64,000 nt of DNA, taken from positions 2,891,146 through 2,955,145 of the forward strand of contig CM044965.1 in assembly GCA_024516035.1 (NCBI GenBank). Direction: 5' to 3'. Origin of the DNA: Bactericera cockerelli. Lineage: Eukaryota > Arthropoda > Insecta > Hemiptera > Triozidae. A program made the translations under genes and the position numbers. Shown here piece by piece: positions 11,613-22,900 of this stretch. Below the pieces are notes generated by a model. It was not told the origin of the DNA and made no database searches. It saw only the letters and a list, made by a program, of their open reading frames with translations. The first letter of the stretch is position 1, and every line of letters starts with the position of its first letter.

Positions 11613-11893
11613 ACCTTAGCCAGCGTCGATGGCATGTTGAATACACCGGTTCCCTTCAGAACACCGAAGTTAAGCGACATCCAGCGAGGTTAAGACTTAG
11701 ATGGGTGACCATTCAAATTCTAATTCTCGTGACGCTGGCTTTTCCCGGCCCCACTCAGGCTGGGTGAGGTCAATGTGAGTAGCAGGTTTGTGAGTTTCCT
11801 GCGAATGGAGGGTAAAACCCCCGTCGTGATATGACCATGGCAGTTGAAAGCGACGTTAAACCCCAATTAAAAAAAAAAAAAAAAAAAAAAAAA
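11613..11893 (+). mobile_element. 5S rRNA-derived SINE, copy 1
   Basis: The head resembles 5S rRNA: CCGGTTCCCTTCAGAACACC, then GAAGTTAAGC and GACTTAGATGGGTGACCATT, which cover the internal control region used by TFIIIA and Pol III. The body shared with tRNA-headed SINEs follows (CAGGCTGGGTGAGGTCAATG, GAATGGAGGGTAAAACCC). It ends GAAAGCGACGTTAAACCCCA plus a long A tail. Confidence 0.85.
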
Positions 11894-12189
11894 GTGTACC
11901 AATTTCCATGCATTAATCATAAGTGAGTTTTACACTCCAATTAGTGGGGTAAGCAATATCTAAACAATATCTTACATTTTACATTGTTTTATAGTCAAAC
12001 CAGGATATGTATGTGGAAATGCTGGAGATTAACCTGTTCCAGATATTCCACTTAATCAGAATCACACTCTTGACAGGTGTCTGACTGGGGGATTTTAAAC
12101 AGGGAAAAGACCAGTGTTTTGCTAGACAACTATGAACAGAGAACTGACTAGCTAAAGGCTTTTTAATAGGTTCACATTATTGAAGATTT

Positions 12190-12985
12190 GACTATACTGT
12201 TCCATAATCAATAGATCCTGTGTTCAATTCACAGTTTTTTTTTCTTTCAAACAGCAATTCTGTTCCCTTTAAAAATGAGGCATTTCTAGCCCTTATCAGG
12301 CTAAGTGAGGTTAATGTGGGTAGCTGGGACTATTCCCAGTAAATTCAGTATACAACCCCCATTTTTATTTTAAATAAATAAATCTGTTCTCCGAAGATGT
12401 GAGGCTGGTATATCTAGCCCTACTCAGGCTGAGTGAGGTGAATGTGGGTATCTGGTACTGTTCCCATTAAATTCAGAATGAAATTCCCATCCTCGCTATC
12501 TCAAATCAGGACAGGGGTTTTTCATGAACCAGCTATAACATAAAAAAAAAAAAAATATTGTAAGTTTAGAAGAAGTATTAAATGTTGCAAATTTAGACAT
12601 TTTTTTACTTGTAATAAGTACATTTTTTACTATAATGTGTTCATTAATTTTAATTTTTAAAACAGTAGCTTGCATTATTCAGGATTTGACTACTCCCCGT
12701 AATCTAAAGATTTTGGTTCATTTTTGTTGTTGTGAAACAGATAATTCTCCTTCTTTAGAAAATATGAGGCTGACATGTGTATACACAGCCTTTATCAGGC
12801 TGGGTGAGGTTAATGTGGCTACCTGGTACTATTCCCAGTAAATTCAGAATAAAATGGCCCAACCCAGGCTCAGTGAGCTTAATGTGGGTAACAGGTTTGT
12901 GAGTTTCCTGCAAATGAGGGTAAAACCTTGGTCATGATATGACTATGCAATTGAGGTTAAACCCACTTTAATCAAACAAAAAAAA
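12190..12985 (+). mobile_element. Cluster of SINE bodies
   Basis: At least three copies of the shared body lie in a row, each with a TCAGGCTRRGTGAGGTDAAT phrase (about 12290-12420, 12415-12555 and 12790-12985) and a CCCAGTAAATTCAGAAT block. A tRNA-like B-box remnant (GTGTTCAATTCACAG) precedes the first. Tail A runs end two of them. Confidence 0.65.
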
Positions 12986-14210
12986 ATCTGGAAGACTGTT
13001 ATTTTTTTATGAATGCCATATTATAGTCAAAATTCTCTCTGGGTTCTATTTCCTAATTTCATCTTTAATAATCTCAACTTCTGTTCTGGTATTCTTTGTC
13101 TTCAGGCAGCCTGCTGCTGGGCAGGAAGATGGCATTTCAGCACATCTCTCTCTTAATTACCTATATGTATAATAGATTTAGATTAATTAAGTCCACTTGG
13201 CTTAATTTATCTGCTGATTCTATGTATTATATTCTGTTTGTTTCATGTTTTTGTTTGTTACATATTTTTGCTTTTAATTCTTTTACCATGAAAATGGAAA
13301 AATATAAAACTGAAAAACACAAATTGTCTTCTTATTTATTAATGTTAGCATTTCATCAACAGCTTTTCATCATTGTAGAACCAAATTGCCTTGAAATAGT
13401 ATATTTTTCATCAAATCCAAATTAATTTTAAAAATTTCCTGTGAAATCACAATTTTCAAATTTTTCCGGGCAATGGCGGTGGTATGAAATTCAATATGGA
13501 GCCCCTTAATTATTAATTAGGTATTCAATTTCCAAAACCTTGTAAAAATAAGCTTAATAAAATGCTCAGGGGGAGGAAATAGTAAGCTTATAAAAGTGTT
13601 TCTAAAATGTTAAGCCTTGTCAAAATAAGCTTTATAAAATGTTTGAATCTTGTCAAAATAAGTGTTTTTAAAATCTTTTTAAACACTTTCTGTGCCGTCT
13701 GGGTAGTCTGCTGTGACTAAAGATAGAGATACTTTTAAGATGTGAACTTATGTGATACTTTTATTTTCATGTCAATTTTTTTTCTAATGTTTCTAAATTG
13801 ATTGCATAAATATATTGATACCTTAGATTCCTTGGGTCAAATAAGCATGGATTATCTCTATCAACTAGGGGTCAGAAATGGACCCTAACTGAGTTAGAAC
13901 TGACTTAAACTCGAAAAATTAATATTAAAAATTGAATTCGTATCCAATGTCCTATACATATGTCCTAACTAAAGGGCGGGGTTATTGGTTATTGCCTATG
14001 GCAATCTCTTTATTCCAATTGTTTCTAGTCTCTTATTGGGATTTTTCATTCTTTAAGGTTTATTCTTCTTTTTTTTTTGTTTTGTTCTTAATTATTTTAT
14101 TTTAAATTTCACAATAAAAAAAATGTTCTATTATAAAAATGTGTCGTATTATTTTTAGGTGGTTTTACAGCTAAAATTCCCAGGGTATTTAAAACGGTCT
14201 GTGGTCTAGA
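12986..14210. other. Interior of the TIR element, no gene recognised
   Basis: AT-rich sequence. A 109-residue frame at 13096-13425 has no recognisable motif. A fragment of the GGGCGGGGTTATTG LINE-tail family (minus) is at about 13965-14015. Confidence 0.4.
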
Positions 14211-14211
14211 A

Positions 14212-14520
14212 GAGACAGTCCCCGAGAATGTTCTCGGAGACGGTTCCGAGAAGGCTCGGAGACAGTCCCCGAGAATGTTCTCGGAGACGGTTCCGAGAAG
14301 GCTCGGAGACGGTCCCCGAGAATGATCTCGGAGACAGTTCCCGAGACCGATCTTGGAGCAATCTCGAGCACCAGCAATCGACGCTACGGTGCGGACGTAG
14401 ACTGTCCCGTAGCAGTCTCCGAACGGTCTCCTAGGTGTCTCCGATATCATTTTTTGGGATCCGAGACAGGACGATACAATCTCGTTCCTAGATCTCGGAG
14501 ATGGTTCCGAGACTGTTTTT
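14212..14520. repeat. Right subterminal repeat block of the TIR element
   Basis: Tandem 58-bp copies of a GAGACAGTCCCCGAGAATGT and TCTCGGAGACGGTTCCGAGA pattern, with CTCGG and CCGAG alternating. The overlapping open frames in three frames here are by-products of the GC-rich repeats. Confidence 0.75.
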
Positions 14521-14533
14521 TGTTTAAGGGGCT

Positions 14534-14985
14534 GTAACTAGAAGAGTTTGGTTTCTGGTGATCCACCCTGTAGTAGTTAATTAAACTATCCTAGCTGTAA
14601 CTAGAAGAGTTTGGTTTCTGGTGATCCACCCTCTTGTAGTTAATTAAACTATCCTAGCTGTAACTATGTTGTTGTTGTTGTAGCCAGCTTGGCTACAGCT
14701 GGAGGGGTGAGTGATGGTCTTCAGCCAACTTTATTTCAAAGTTGGCTCGTCCTGAACCACATATTTCTATGTGCGATCAACCATCGTGAGGACTTGGACT
14801 TTTCTTTATAAGCCATTAAACCCTTAAGAAACAGCAAGCTAGCCTGGCTTGTAAGGGTTGGCTAGTCTGTTCTCTGTTTATAGTCCTCTAGCGAGACACT
14901 GGTCTTCTCCCTGTTTAAAGTCCCCCAGCCAGACTAGCTGTAACTATGTAGAAGAGTTTGGTTTCTGGTGATCCACCCTGTAGTG
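14534..14985. repeat. 63-bp minisatellite, right part, split by a SINE
   Basis: About two units run from 14534 to 14668, then a SINE E interrupts, and one partial unit follows at 14946-14985. Together with 10011-10703 this was a single array. Confidence 0.9.
14669..14933 (-). mobile_element. SINE family E, minus, 5'-truncated
   Basis: Minus copy ending in a (CAA)n tail, which reads as GTTGTTGTTG at the left edge. The 15-bp target duplication CTAGCTGTAACTATG is perfect (14654-14668 and 14934-14948), showing LINE-type target-primed insertion into the minisatellite. Confidence 0.9.
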
Positions 14986-15301
14986 TCTCGTATTCGCAGT
15001 CACCCTCCTCTTCAACTAATCCTCCCACATGGCATCATGTACACATTATTAACCCTTGTCGGCTAACGATATCATCCGTTATAGTTTCGAATTTGGTAGT
15101 AACATTTTTATGCTAATATTGGTACCATATGATATAGCTAATAAGAATTACCCGGATTAGCTTATAATGAAAACCTCTTAGTCCTCATGATGGTTGATCG
15201 CAAATAGATATATGTGTAATTAATATTTTCATATAAAACTAGGGTAAAACTGGGATTTTAATTATTTTTTAATTAAAAGAATCCTAGTTTTATATAAAAT
15301 A

Positions 15302-15480
15302 TTTTCATCACATATACTTGGTTCAGAGCATTGATTGCTGACCCGGAGGTTGCGGGTTCGAATCCCGGCCGGAGCGGAAAATTCTAAACGAGTTTTTCGG
15401 TTTCCAGAATGGCATAGTTGTAAAAGGTCCTGAAGTAATGCGAAAGCGGTTCCGCGGTACAACTAGCTTTTTTTTCTTTT
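15302..15480 (+). mobile_element. SINE family E, 5' part
   Basis: It contains GGTTGCGGGTTCGAATCCCG, then CGGAGCGGAAAATTCTAAAC and GAATGGCATAG, matching the head and early body of 8271-8486. A short inverted repeat (CATATAAAACTAGG against CCTAGTTTTATAT) sits just upstream at 15225-15295. Confidence 0.7.
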
Positions 15481-15622
15481 CTTTTTTAAAGTGATGTGAC
15501 GAGAACTGGTGTATTGAAGTAGCCTTCGATGCTTCTCAGGGTTAAAATCTGTCGGAATTTTTACAACTCCTCATTTCATTCACAAAGCCAATTTTGTGAA
15601 GACATCACATACATATGACATA

Positions 15623-15950
15623 ACACCATCTTCAACTGTTCATCTTATTGTTCTAAAATGAATCATTAACTAAATCTACTGTTTGTTTGAAAATTACTAT
15701 CAATTGTTAAAACTAATTTTAATGTTTAAATATTAGCCATCGGTGATGTTAAATAAATAAATAAAAAACTTTCTGACAACACTAACCATCTTCAACTGTT
15801 CATCTTATTATTCTAAAATGAATCATTAACTGATCTTCTGTTTGTTTGAAAATTACTATCAAGTGTTAAAACTAATTTTAATGTTTAAATATTAGTTATC
15901 GGTGATTTAAAAAAAAAAAACTTTCTGACAATACTAACCATCTTCAACTA
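15623..15950. repeat. Tandem duplication of about 160 bp, 2.3 copies
   Basis: ACCATCTTCAACTGTTCATC, AATGAATCATTAACT and AATGTTTAAATATTAG recur in order twice, with a third partial start at about 15937. Confidence 0.8.
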
Positions 15951-16329
15951 TTATTGTTTTAAATTAATAATTACCTACCTAGTGTGAACAAACAAACATT
16001 GGTTTTTTTTTAACTTTTCTGACATAACACCAACCTTTGATTAATGTTTAAAATTAAGTGAACTAATATTGTTTTTTTTTTTTTTTGCTTTATGGTTTCT
16101 CTTCTTTCAAGGAATTCAATAAGTAATAGTCCTTTTTTTTCCAAAATCATTCAACATTAACATCATCTCCATACGTGTTACGGTGTACGTACTATTGTTA
16201 GTGTTTTTTTATACCAATTAACGGGTTAAACCCATGTGTACTGTAGTGAAGTTAGTTGATTGTTGGTACCATTGTGAAGTTAGCTTTCAGCGCAAGAGAA
16301 TTTCTCTGTTTCCTGTGAAGTTCATTCAT

Positions 16330-16536
16330 TAATTTTATTCTTAATAATAATAATAAAAGAAAAAATATTTCACACTTCTACAAAACAGAAAAAGTAGTAA
16401 TAATAATAATAAAATATTTCACACTTCTACAAAATAGAATTAGTTGTAGTAGTAATAATAATAATAATAATAAAACCATAAAATACACTTCTATGTTTAT
16501 TGTTCTTTACAATTCGCATAGTTTTCGTACAACATT

Positions 16537-16568
<32 letters not shown>

Positions 16569-16570
16569 CA
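16330..16570. repeat. (TAA)n-containing tandem repeat and long T run
   Basis: AAAATATTTCACACTTCTAC with (TAA)n blocks repeats two to three times between 16330 and 16490. An uninterrupted T run of about 31 is at 16538-16568. Confidence 0.75.
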
Positions 16571-17397
16571 TGTTCACTTCTCGGACAGTTTTAAGTGTTT
16601 GTATTTTTTAACATTTTTTTCATTGTTTTTTTTTTGCTATTCATCTTTAGCTATGACATAACAGTGTCTGTGTCGACACCTCGCTCAACTCATAGTAAAA
16701 TTTAGTCATTGTTAAAATTACGCAACAGTTGGGTATTCTGTTTCTATTTACGGTTGGTATTCTCTTTTTTTTTCTCTCTCTTTACTTTATTTTACTCATC
16801 GTAAAATTTACTTATTTTATTCCACATACTGTGAAACATTAGTGTTGATGTATTCTTGGTTAAACTTCAGTGGTTGTCTTCGTCATTTCAAATAGTTGAG
16901 GAAGTTTTTTTTGTTTTTTTTTTGGCAAATGGTTTTGACATAAAACTATGAACGACCCGTCATAGAAAAGAATTAAAGAAACGATTAGAAATTTAATAAT
17001 AAGTCTTTTTTCAAACCATTTTTATATATGTTTATTTTACAACAAATGTTTATAACAAAGGAAGTTTTTTTTTTTTAATTTGTGCGTAGAACAAAACAAA
17101 CCATTTTTAAAATCTTAAAACCTGGTCTGATTTTTCAGTAAAATTGATTTGTTTGTTTTGCTAGGGGTGATTTTTCAAGAGAGAATTTCGTAAATTTTAT
17201 AGTAGGTAATTTTTTTTCTGTTCAAAGTTATTGTTTTTTTTTCTATTCATTTATTTTATCAACTAGTCCTGAAGATGTATCAGTTACCTTAATCTACCAA
17301 CTGGTTTTATTAGTATAATTTCTGTAAATTTCCATTTATGTCATGTATAGCAAACATACAAGAATGTATAATTAAATGCTAAAATTTATAATAATAA
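16571..17397. other. No gene seen
   Basis: AT-rich, with several T runs. No recognised feature. Confidence 0.4.
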
Positions 17398-17745
17398 TCA
17401 CAATCGTGATATCACAACTGCTCCAACTCGCTTTACTAAATTTTTGCTAGACCGAACTCAGTTTGATCGATAAGGCGTCGGACTTGTAATCTGGAGGTCG
17501 GTGGTTCAAGTCCCAAGTTAGGCAAATTTAAATGTAAGTGTAAATGTAAATATAGCAATTTTATTGTAATATTTTACTGTTATCAAACTGAAAGTTAAAA
17601 ATTTATCAATAAGTTATCATATTTGTGTTAACCACTATCCTGATATCACAATTACTAAATCCAAGCTGAAACCGGGACTTGAACCACCGACCTCCAGGTT
17701 ACAAGTCCGGCGCCTTATCGATCAAGCTACTAAGGTCGGTGGTTA
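17398..17745. mobile_element. Three SINE family A pieces in both orientations
   Basis: A minus fragment of the body (about 17398-17445) is followed by a plus-strand head (17446-17530, with GATCGATAAGGCGTCGGACT and GGTGGTTCAAGTCCC). A minus copy lies at 17605-17745. The opposed copies form an inverted pair. Confidence 0.75.
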
Positions 17746-18049
17746 CTTTATATCAACTAATACTTATTGCATAAGGGCTATTAGACACTCGTATTAATAT
17801 TTCTTACTGAAGTTAGCTAGCGTGGTAATTGCAAATTTTATCGCCGACTGAGAAAATTGTCGACTTGATTCATATATTTTTTTATGTACCATCATAATAA
17901 TTATACACATCCCGTCGACGTGTTGTATCAGCTAATTTTTTATCACCAAGAAAATTATCAAGTTTTACTGTCGAGTTGATCAATAAGTTTATCTTGTGTA
18001 TTGTTGAGTTGATGTTTGGTAACTTGTGGATCCAGTTAAGCTGACAGCT

Positions 18050-18090
18050 GGTTTTCCGCGTTCATTGCGACACCCCACGGAGCTGTGAAG
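18050..18090 (+). other. Exon-end-like splice donor
   Basis: A GC-richer stretch ends in GTGAAG followed by GTAAGTG at about 18091. The acceptor is weak (AGCTGACAG at about 18039-18048) and no frame is convincing. It could be a non-coding exon or chance. Confidence 0.15.
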
Positions 18091-18126
18091 GTAAGTGAAA
18101 TCATGCTTGCTTTGGATTCTAAAATT

Positions 18127-18388
18127 CAGTCAAACCTGGATATAAGAGAGACGTGGATATAAGAGAGACCTGGATATAATAGAAACCTGGATATAAGGGA
18201 AACCTGGATATAAGAGAAACCTGGATATAAGAGAGACCTGGATATAAGAGTAACCTGGATATATTAAGAGAGCTGAAGGGACCGGAATTTTTTATTCTTA
18301 CATATCCAGATTTTTCTATAGGTGTTATTTTCCCTTATACAGGTAAATCGTACCTGGAAATTGTTCTCTTATATCCAGGTTCGACTCT
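18127..18388. mobile_element. pogo/Tigger-like MITE with multiplied TIR core
   Basis: The left end CAGTCAAACCTGGATATAAG and the right end CTTATATCCAGGTTCGACT are near-inverse. The left TIR core ACCTGGATATAAGAGAG is tandemly repeated eight times at 17-bp spacing (about 18133-18265). GAAGGGACCGGAATTTTT is a phrase of this element type also seen in 59209-59757. Confidence 0.7.
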
Positions 18389-18682
18389 ATGTATGTATAA
18401 TTTTGTTGTTGACAAATGACATATAATTATGAATGACTTGTCTGAAATATATAAAGGGGAGAGAAAGAATTTGACGATTAGAAATTAAGGGGGCAAAATA
18501 ACTTTACCGCGAGATTCTTAACACACTATCCCTTAACACGCCCTCTAGTGGGAATTTGATGGGCTGTAATTGGTTGAAATTCCCACTATGAAATCGGAGC
18601 CTGTTTCCTAATTCATCCCTAGAACATCCATACTAAAACATTCCTAGAACATCCATAATAATAAGTATTACATTTTGTTTTG

Positions 18683-18765
18683 ACCGACCTCAGTAGCTTG
18701 GACTTCTCATACACGGACTTGTAATCTGGAGGTTGGTGGTTCAAGTCCCAATTCCGGCATTTTTT
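18683..18765 (+). mobile_element. SINE family A head fragment
   Basis: GACCGACCTCAGTAGCTTGG, then ACTTGTAATCTGGAGGTTGG and GGTTCAAGTCCCAATT. Truncated in the body. Confidence 0.65.
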
Positions 18766-19137
18766 TAGTGAGCAGTTGCGTAGCTGGATTCAAATTTTGA
18801 GGGGGAGGAGTTTAAAGGACAAAATAAAATATTATTTTACGGTTTGCATAATTTTTCAGGGGTTTCTTGAAATTTCGAAGGGGATTCTTCTCTGTTCTCG
18901 TTTTCCTTACGAGTGTCTAATTTTCCTTATGTAATAAGCAGTTGATATAAAGTAACCACCGACCTTAGTATCTTGATGGATATATTTGCCACTGAAACAC
19001 TATTTCTCATTATAATTATAACATAAACTGTATGTCACTTCAGTGCGAAATAAAGCAGGTGTAATTATCTCTGTTACGAGAGAGACAAAGTTATATGTCC
19101 TGCCTGACCTATAAAACTGTGACGGAACAGGAAGATG

Positions 19138-19280
19138 TCTGTGGTACTCCTAGCTTGATGGATAAGGCGGCGGACTTGTAACCTGGAGGTCGGTGGTTCA
19201 AGTCCCGGGTTCAGCGAAGTTAGAGTAGTTGTGCCTTGTGTCATCACCGAAGTGATTAACACAAATATAATAACTTTGTG
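19138..19280 (+). mobile_element. SINE family A, plus copy
   Basis: It has the head from AGCTTGATGGATAAGGCGGC to GGTTCAAGTCCCGGGT and the body to ATCACCGAAGTGATTAACAC and AAATATAATAACTT. Confidence 0.8.
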
Positions 19281-19288
19281 AAGGTTCT

Positions 19289-19375
19289 CACCGACCTCAG
19301 TAGCTTGATCGATAAGGCGGCGGACTTGTAACCTGGAGGTCGGTGGTTCAAATCACGGCTTCAGCTAAGAATTAG
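19289..19375 (+). mobile_element. SINE family A head, plus
   Basis: Directly follows the previous copy: ACCGACCTCAGTAGCTTGAT, GGACTTGTAACCTGGAGGTC, GGTTCAAATCACGG. The body is replaced by unrelated sequence. Confidence 0.75.
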
Positions 19376-19454
19376 GTTCCCTTCCGGAAGGACGGTCCCT
19401 GGGAGAAGTTTTTTATATTAAAAAAAAAATAAAACATGAATTATAAATATTATT

Positions 19455-19595
19455 ATAAAAAAATCACTTCCGTGATATTACAACTACGTAAACTCGCTTT
19501 ACTAAATCGACGCTGAAACCGGAACTTGAACCATCGACCTCCAGGTTCCAAGTCCACCGCTTTATCGGATAAAGCTAACCGAGGTTGGTAGAAAT
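19455..19595 (-). mobile_element. SINE family A, minus copy
   Basis: Reads on the minus strand from ACCTCGGTTAGCTTTATCCG through the tRNA-like head and into GTGATATTACGGAAGTGATT of the body. Confidence 0.75.
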
Positions 19596-19967
19596 AAAAC
19601 AATATCACACGACAGCTTAAGGCGTGCGACAGTAGTGAAAGTTTAGCTTCAGCGCAGCGTCCTGAATTGACTGATGGTCATTTGGTCCTATCTCTGTCAT
19701 TATTCCTAGTAAGGCCATGTCTCTTAGAAATTATTATTGGTGCGGTCATGCCTCTGTTATTATCTATCCTTAGTACGGTGATGTCTCTCTGTCTCTATCA
19801 TTATGTTCGCACGGATAAAGACATGACGTCCCTATGTGGTTATCATTTAGTACGGCCTGATAATCTTATCTGCATGATAATCTTTTTATATGCGCCCATT
19901 TAATAGAATAAATACATAGGCCATACCACATACATACCTACCCATTCAATAGAATAAATACATAGAG

Positions 19968-22900
19968 TAGTCATTGCACAGTGATAACTCCACACAACTG
20001 TTAGCTTCTCTGTCACAAGAAACCAAGGCTCTGTCACACGAGTAGTCATTGCACAGTGATAACTCCACACAACTGTTAGCCTCTCTGTCACAAAAATTTA
20101 AGGCTCTGTCACACGAGTAGTCATTGCACAGTGATAACTCCACACAACTGTTAGCCTCTCTGTCACAAAAATTTAAGGCTCTGTCACACGAGTAGTCATT
20201 GCACAGTGATAACTCCACACAACTGTTAGCTTCTCTGTCACAAGAATTTAAGTCTCTGTCACACGAGTAGTCATTGCACAGTGATAACTCCACACAACTG
20301 TTAGCTTCTCTGTCACAAGAATTTAAGGCTCTGTCACACGAGTAGTCATTGCACAGTGATAACTCCACACAACTGTTAGCCTCTCTGTCACAAGAATTTA
20401 AGTCTCTGTCACACGAGTAGTCATTGCACAGTGATAACTCCACACAACTGTTAGCCTCTCTGTCACAAGAATTTAAGGCTCTGTCACACGAGTAGTCATT
20501 GCACAGTGATAACTCCACACAACTGTTAGCCTCTCTGTCACAAGAATTTAAGTCTCTGTCACACGAGTAGTCATTGCACAGTGATAACTCAGCACAACTG
20601 TTAGCTTCTCTGTCACAAGAATTTAAGGCTCTGTCACACGAGTAGTCATTGCACAGTGATAACTCCACACAACTGTTACCTTCTCTGTCACAAGAAAATA
20701 TAAGGCTCTGTCACACGAGTAGTCATTGCACAGTGATAACTCAGCACAACTGTTAGCTTCTCTGTCACAAGAATTTAAGGCTCTGTCACACGAGTAGTCA
20801 TTGCACAGTGATAACTCCACACAACTGTTAGCCTCTCTGTCACAAGAATTTAAGGCTCTGTCACACGAGTAGTCATTGCACAGTGATAACTCCACACAAC
20901 TGTTAGCCTCTCTGTCACAAGAATTTAAGGCTCTGTCACACGAGTAGTCATTGCACAGTGATAACTCCACACAACTGTTAGCTTCTCTGTCACAAGAATT
21001 TAAGACTCTGTCACACGAGTAGTCATTGCACAGTGATAAACTCCACACAACTGTTACCTTCTCTGTCACAAGAAATAAGGCTCTGTCACACGAGTAGTCA
21101 TTGCACAGTGATAACTCCACACAACTGTTAGCCTCTCTGTCACAAGAATTTAAGGCTCTGTCACACGAGTAGTCATTGCACAGTGATAACTCCACACAAC
21201 TGTTACCTTCTCTGTCACAAGAATTTAAGACTCTGTCACACGAGTAGTCATTGCACAGTGATAACTCCACACAACTGTTAGCTTCTCTGTCACAAGAATT
21301 TAAGGCTCTGTCACACGAGTAGTCATTGCACAGTGATAACTCCACACAACTGTTAGCTTCTCTGTCACAAGAATTTAAGACTCTGTCACACGAGTAGTCA
21401 TTGCACAGTGATAACTCCACACAACTGTTAGCTTCTCTGTCACAAGAATTTAAGGCTCTGTCACACGAGTAGTCATTGCACAGTGATAACTCCACACAAC
21501 TGTTACCTTCTCTGTCACAAGAATTTAAGGCTCTGTCACACGAGTAGTCATTGCACAGTGATAACTCCACACAACTGTTAGCTTCTCTGTCACAAGAATT
21601 TAAGACTCTGTCACACGAGTAGTCATTGCACAGTGATAACTCCACACAACTGTTAGCTTCTCTGTCACAAGAATTTAAGGCTCTGTCACACGAGTAGTCA
21701 TTGCACAGTGATAACTCCACACAACTGTTACCTTCTCTGTCACAAGAAAATAAGGCTCTGTCACACGAGTAGTCATTGCACAGTGATAACTCAGCACAAC
21801 TGTTAGCTTCTCTGTCACAAGAATTTAAGGCTCTGTCACACGAGTAGTCATTGCACAGTGATAACTCCACACAACTGTTAGCCTCTCTGTCACAAGAATT
21901 TAAGGCTCTGTCACACGAGTAGTCATTGCACAGTGATAACTCCACACAGCTGTTATAGCCTCTCTGTCACAAGAATTTAAGGCTCTGTCACACGAGTAGT
22001 CATTGCACAGTGATAACTTAACGTAACTGTTAGCTTCTCTGTCACAAGAATTTAAGGCTCTGTCACACGAGTAGTCATTGCACAGTGATAACTCCACACA
22101 ACTGTTAGCTTCTCTGTCACAAGAAATAAGGCTCTGTCACACGAGTAGTCATTGCACAGTGATAACTCAGCACAACTGTTAGCTTCTCTGTCACAAGAAT
22201 TTAAGGCTCTGTCACACGAGTAGTCATTGCACAGTGATAACTCCACACAACTGTTAGCCTCTCTGTCACAAGAATTTAAGGCTCTGTCACACGAGTAGTC
22301 ATTGCACAGTGATAACTCCACACAACTGTTAGCCTCTCTGTCACAAGAATTTAAGGCTCTGTCACACGAGTAGTCATTGCACAGTGATAACTCCACACAA
22401 CTGTTAGCTTCTCTGTCACAAGAATTTAAGACTCTGTCACACGAGTAGTCATTGCACAGTGATAACTCCACACAACTGTTACCTTCTCTGTCACAAGAAA
22501 ATAAGGCTCTGTCACACGAGTAGTCATTGCACAGTGATAACTCCACACAACTGTTAGCCTCTCTGTCACAAGAATTTAAGGCTCTGTCACACGAGTAGTC
22601 ATTGCACAGTGATAACTCCACACAACTGTTACCTTCTCTGTCACAAGAAAATAAGGCTCTGTCACACGAGTAGTCATTGCACAGTGATAACTCAGCACAA
22701 CTGTTAGCTTCTCTGTCACAAGAATTTAAGGCTCTGTCACACGAGTAGTCATTGCACAGTGATAACTCCACACAACTGTTAGCCTCTCTGTCACAAGAAT
22801 TTAAGGCTCTGTCACACGAGTAGTCATTGCACAGTGATAACTCCACACAGCTGTTATAGCCTCTCTGTCACAAGAATTTAAGGCTCTGTCACACGAGTAG

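Larger units (their letters stand above)
10704..14531. mobile_element. 3.8-kb TIR element, CT target duplication, CTCGG subterminal repeats
   Basis: The left terminus CCCCTTAAACAAAAA is the inverse of the right terminus TTTTTGTTTAAGGGG. It sits inside a minisatellite unit and CT is duplicated on each side (10702-10703 and 14532-14533), so the ends are exact. The first 270 and last 320 bases are packed with CTCGG/CCGAG phrases in both orientations, as in CACTA (EnSpm)-type subterminal repeats, although the termini are not CACTA. The interior has SINEs and AT-rich DNA and no recognisable transposase, so it is non-autonomous. Confidence 0.85.

Noticed and set aside
11618..11735. 5S rRNA gene
   Set aside because: Only part of the 5S sequence is kept, with several changes, and it is followed by a SINE body and an A tail.
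13096..13425. 109-residue frame as a transposase piece
   Set aside because: No catalytic motif, hydrophobic AT-driven composition and no similarity that I can name.
14109..14537. Four overlapping frames of 62-113 residues
   Set aside because: They cross the CTCGG subterminal repeats and the right end of the TIR element.
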